Assembly: GCA_016297325.1 (NCBI GenBank)
Contig: JAEDGW010000142.1
Coordinates: 1 to 5,680, forward strand
Length of the DNA stretch: 5,680 nt
From: Coprococcus sp.
GTDB taxonomy: Bacteria; Bacillota; Clostridia; Lachnospirales; Lachnospiraceae
Direction: 5' to 3'
Shown here: positions 3,942-5,680 of the stretch, piece by piece
Layout: every line of letters starts with the position of its first letter
How positions within the stretch are numbered: the stretch's first letter is position 1
Notes under the pieces: generated by a model
The model's input: the letters and a program-made list of their open reading frames with translations, nothing else
Told to the model about the DNA's origin: nothing
Databases searched by the model: none
Position numbers and translations under genes: made by a program

Positions 3942-5680
3942 ATGTTTTGTGAAAATTGTGGCTGCGATATGCCGGATAATTCAAAAGCCTGCCCAGTGTG
4001 TGGCAAAACTGTGCCGGGATATGAGGTGAGTTTTGCGGATATACAGAGGATGAACCAGGAAAGAGACCGCAGGCTTCAACGTTATAATGGACAGCAAAAT
4101 CAAAAACAAATGCAAGATCAAAAGCGTATGCAAGATCAAATGCAAAATCAAAGGCAAGATCAAATGCAAAATCAAAGGCAAGATCAAATGCAAAATCAAA
4201 GTCAGAAGCGTAAACGTGAAAAAAAGCCTCTGGGTAAGGGGGCGAAGATAGCTATTATAGCAAGTTCTGTTTTGGTTGTGGCTGCAGCAGTGACCATTGT
4301 GCTTCTCTTGACATTTATGGGAAGAGGCAGAGACAGGGCGTTTGATATGTATGCTAAGTTTGCGGACAACGGGGATTACGACAAGCTCTATAAGGTCATG
4401 TATCCTGGGGATTTTCAGGATGAGGCGGAGAAACTTACAAAGTCAGGCGAGATCTTTGATCTGGTGTCATGGAACAAGGACAATGTGAACAGAGTCAGAG
4501 GGGACAAGTTCACATTGAAAGATGATCAGGATGTGGATTCCTATGACGGTGATCTTAGAAAAGATGTGGAGGAACATATATTTAAGCCACTTGGTATAGA
4601 GTATACGGATCTTCAGATTGTGGACGTGACAGGTCAGGATGGAGACTCAGGAGTAAATAAGGATGGAACTCTGTCAAATATATTGATATATAAAGTTGAC
4701 AACAACTGGTATGTTCTTCCTGGCTGTCTCGAACTTGTGACGACTTTCAGACAAAATACTGATATAGCAAGTGCTGCCGATATAAAAGAGGCAGTTAAGG
4801 CTGGAATCAATGCGATGAGTTGGGGAGACGTTACAGTTTACGAGGGCGTTGTGATCCCATTTGAGGATGTAAAATACATGCCTGCTGTATTTGCTGATGG
4901 AGTGTCTAGCAATCTAAGCGATGAGCCAGAGATAAAGCACAAGAAGGATGGAGCAGTTGGATATGCGTTTAGTATAGATGCGGATCACAATGCACATATA
5001 TACATATCGTCAGATACTTATATGGATGAATGGGATGTGACAGATGGAATATCTGACCAGTATAGAAGTGGTGAAAGACATTCAGAAGATGACAGTGCTA
5101 TGCATAAGCGTGGAACGTACAGCTACGCCAGGCTTATCAGTGACAGTTCACCTCTTCTTGGGTATTGGCAGGCTGACAGTGCGGGAATGTATATAGGCTA
5201 TAATATAACCGGAGGAGGAGAAGGATTTACTGTTATATGTGATTTCCAGGAAACATATGATGATTATAGTGATATGATCACTTATAGGATCATAAATATG
5301 AAGGATAATTTTTCGGGTAATAAAGTAGATTACCAGGACTGGACATGTACAGGAGGGGAAGATTTTCTGGAAATGGAAAATTCATCAGATGATACGCTGA
5401 TATCACATCTCAGATTGACGATAAATGTTGCAGGTGATAGCAGTATACGAGTTGACAAAAACGGATCATCGTATGAGTTCACCAGAACAGAAATCACTGA
5501 TGATATAAGAAACATATATGCAGGAAGCTGGGTATACGATAGCATACATGATCAAGGAGATATGGCTCAACGTGGAATGAGGTGGCTGGTAAGCTATCAA
5601 GACATATGGCAAATACTCCATTCCAGAAGGCTTATAACAACTCTATCCGCATTGCAAGGACTGAAGGGCATCGTATACAG
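3942..5680 (+). CDS. Zinc-ribbon single-pass membrane protein with extracellular modules, 3' end outside window
   Basis: ATG 3942 follows AGGAGG (3930-3935) by 6 nt, and the frame is open to the right edge (579 codons). In order: a C4 zinc ribbon (Cys3, 6, 17, 20; CxxC-x10-CxxC), a linker, a Gln/Met/Asp repeat tract (57-87), a basic stretch (89-102), one membrane segment (about 103-125), a domain at about 131-265 ending in YKVDNNWYVLPG that resembles those of the two preceding genes, and a region at about 274-360 vaguely like pilin-type domains of Lachnospiraceae. A module opening with GYWQ (407-410) follows and ends at YEFTRTEITDDIRNIYAGSW (511-530), homologous to the gene at 2-1615. The layout resembles TcaA/YvbJ proteins: ribbon inside, modules outside. 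After about residue 530 likeness to the homologue is lost and another frame looks coding, so the last ~45 residues may not belong here. Confidence 0.85.
   Translation, partial: MFCENCGCDMPDNSKACPVCGKTVPGYEVSFADIQRMNQERDRRLQRYNGQQNQKQMQDQKRMQDQMQNQRQDQMQNQRQDQMQNQSQKRKREKKPLGKGAKIAIIASSVLVVAAAVTIVLLLTFMGRGRDRAFDMYAKFADNGDYDKLYKVMYPGDFQDEAEKLTKSGEIFDLVSWNKDNVNRVRGDKFTLKDDQDVDSYDGDLRKDVEEHIFKPLGIEYTDLQIVDVTGQDGDSGVNKDGTLSNILIYKVDNNWYVLPGCLELVTTFRQNTDIASAADIKEAVKAGINAMSWGDVTVYEGVVIPFEDVKYMPAVFADGVSSNLSDEPEIKHKKDGAVGYAFSIDADHNAHIYISSDTYMDEWDVTDGISDQYRSGERHSEDDSAMHKRGTYSYARLISDSSPLLGYWQADSAGMYIGYNITGGGEGFTVICDFQETYDDYSDMITYRIINMKDNFSGNKVDYQDWTCTGGEDFLEMENSSDDTLISHLRLTINVAGDSSIRVDKNGSSYEFTRTEITDDIRNIYAGSWVYDSIHDQGDMAQRGMRWLVSYQDIWQILHSRRLITTLSALQGLKGIVY
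4110..4202 (+). repeat. 24-nt tandem repeat encoding MQNQRQDQ-type octapeptides
   Basis: Two exact 24-nt units (4141-4164 and 4165-4188) are followed by a half unit (4189-4200) and preceded by one or two degenerate units from about 4110. They encode MQNQRQDQ-like octapeptides in an almost uninterrupted Gln-rich run just before a basic juxtamembrane stretch. The exact copies imply recent expansion. The tract is predicted to be cytosolic, between the zinc ribbon and the membrane segment, and is probably an extended or helical linker (inference). Confidence 0.9.
5552..5680 (+). CDS. Fragment of phage head-morphogenesis protein (SPP1 gp7/Mu F-like) in an overlapping frame
   Basis: A frame different from that of the gene at 3942 is open from just after a TGA (5549-5551) to the right edge, 43 codons, and its last 35 codons read like the core of a gp7-type minor head protein. 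It contains STWNEVAGKL, then NTPFQKAYNNS, then IRIARTEGHRIQ; the R(I/L)xRTExxR segment is the signature of that family as I know it. These proteins help procapsid assembly and DNA injection in tailed phages. There is no start codon with a ribosome site, so the 5' part is missing or replaced by the upstream gene, and the 3' part lies outside. A chance match is possible in so short a stretch, but the overlapping continuation of the other frame looks much less protein-like here. Confidence 0.55.

Noticed and set aside
3981..4199. Minus-strand frame encoding a poly Leu/Ile/His repeat
   Set aside because: Antisense of the 24-nt Gln/Met repeat; no independent support.

Overview
The window looks like chromosomal DNA from a low-to-moderate GC Firmicute, most likely a gut Lachnospiraceae (Coprococcus/Eubacterium-like; the genus is a guess). 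The signs are strong AGGAGG-type ribosome sites before each internal gene, frequent ATA and AGA/AGG codons, and zinc-ribbon plus membrane-segment proteins with acidic, Tyr/Asp/Ser-rich secreted domains. All supported genes lie on the + strand. No RNA gene, IS element, CRISPR array or clear terminator was found.

Layout: (1) 2-1615 is the 3' part of a large secreted or membrane-anchored protein with two GxW-type beta modules and a C-terminal domain carrying a DxDGDGxxE loop. (2) 1629-2159 encodes a small protein with two membrane segments, a QY-pentapeptide low-complexity stretch and a C-terminal C4 zinc ribbon. (3) 2230-3228 encodes a protein with eight 13-residue Gly/Tyr/Gln repeats (prion-like), one membrane segment and an extracytoplasmic domain. 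(4) 3287-3895 is a paralogue of gene 3 without the repeats. (5) From 3942 to the right edge runs an N-terminal C4 zinc ribbon, a Gln/Met-rich 24-nt repeat tract, a membrane segment, a domain resembling those of genes 3 and 4, then a GxW module homologous to gene 1. Gaps are 13, 70, 58 and 46 nt, so one operon is plausible.

Taken together this is a compact family of related envelope proteins. Four are wholly visible or have their N-terminus visible; three of these carry a different Gln-rich repeat tract on the predicted cytosolic side, and two carry C4 zinc ribbons there. The outer parts are related small alpha/beta or beta domains. The architecture recalls TcaA/YvbJ-type zinc-ribbon membrane proteins of Firmicutes. 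No enzyme active site is visible, and the function is unknown. A cytosolic scaffold or envelope-sensing role is inference only.

The last ~130 bases are anomalous. The reading frame of gene 5 stays open, but its protein stops resembling gene 1, while another frame (5552-5680) reads as part of a phage head-morphogenesis protein (SPP1 gp7/Mu F family). This suggests a recombination junction or an assembly misjoin near 5532-5576.
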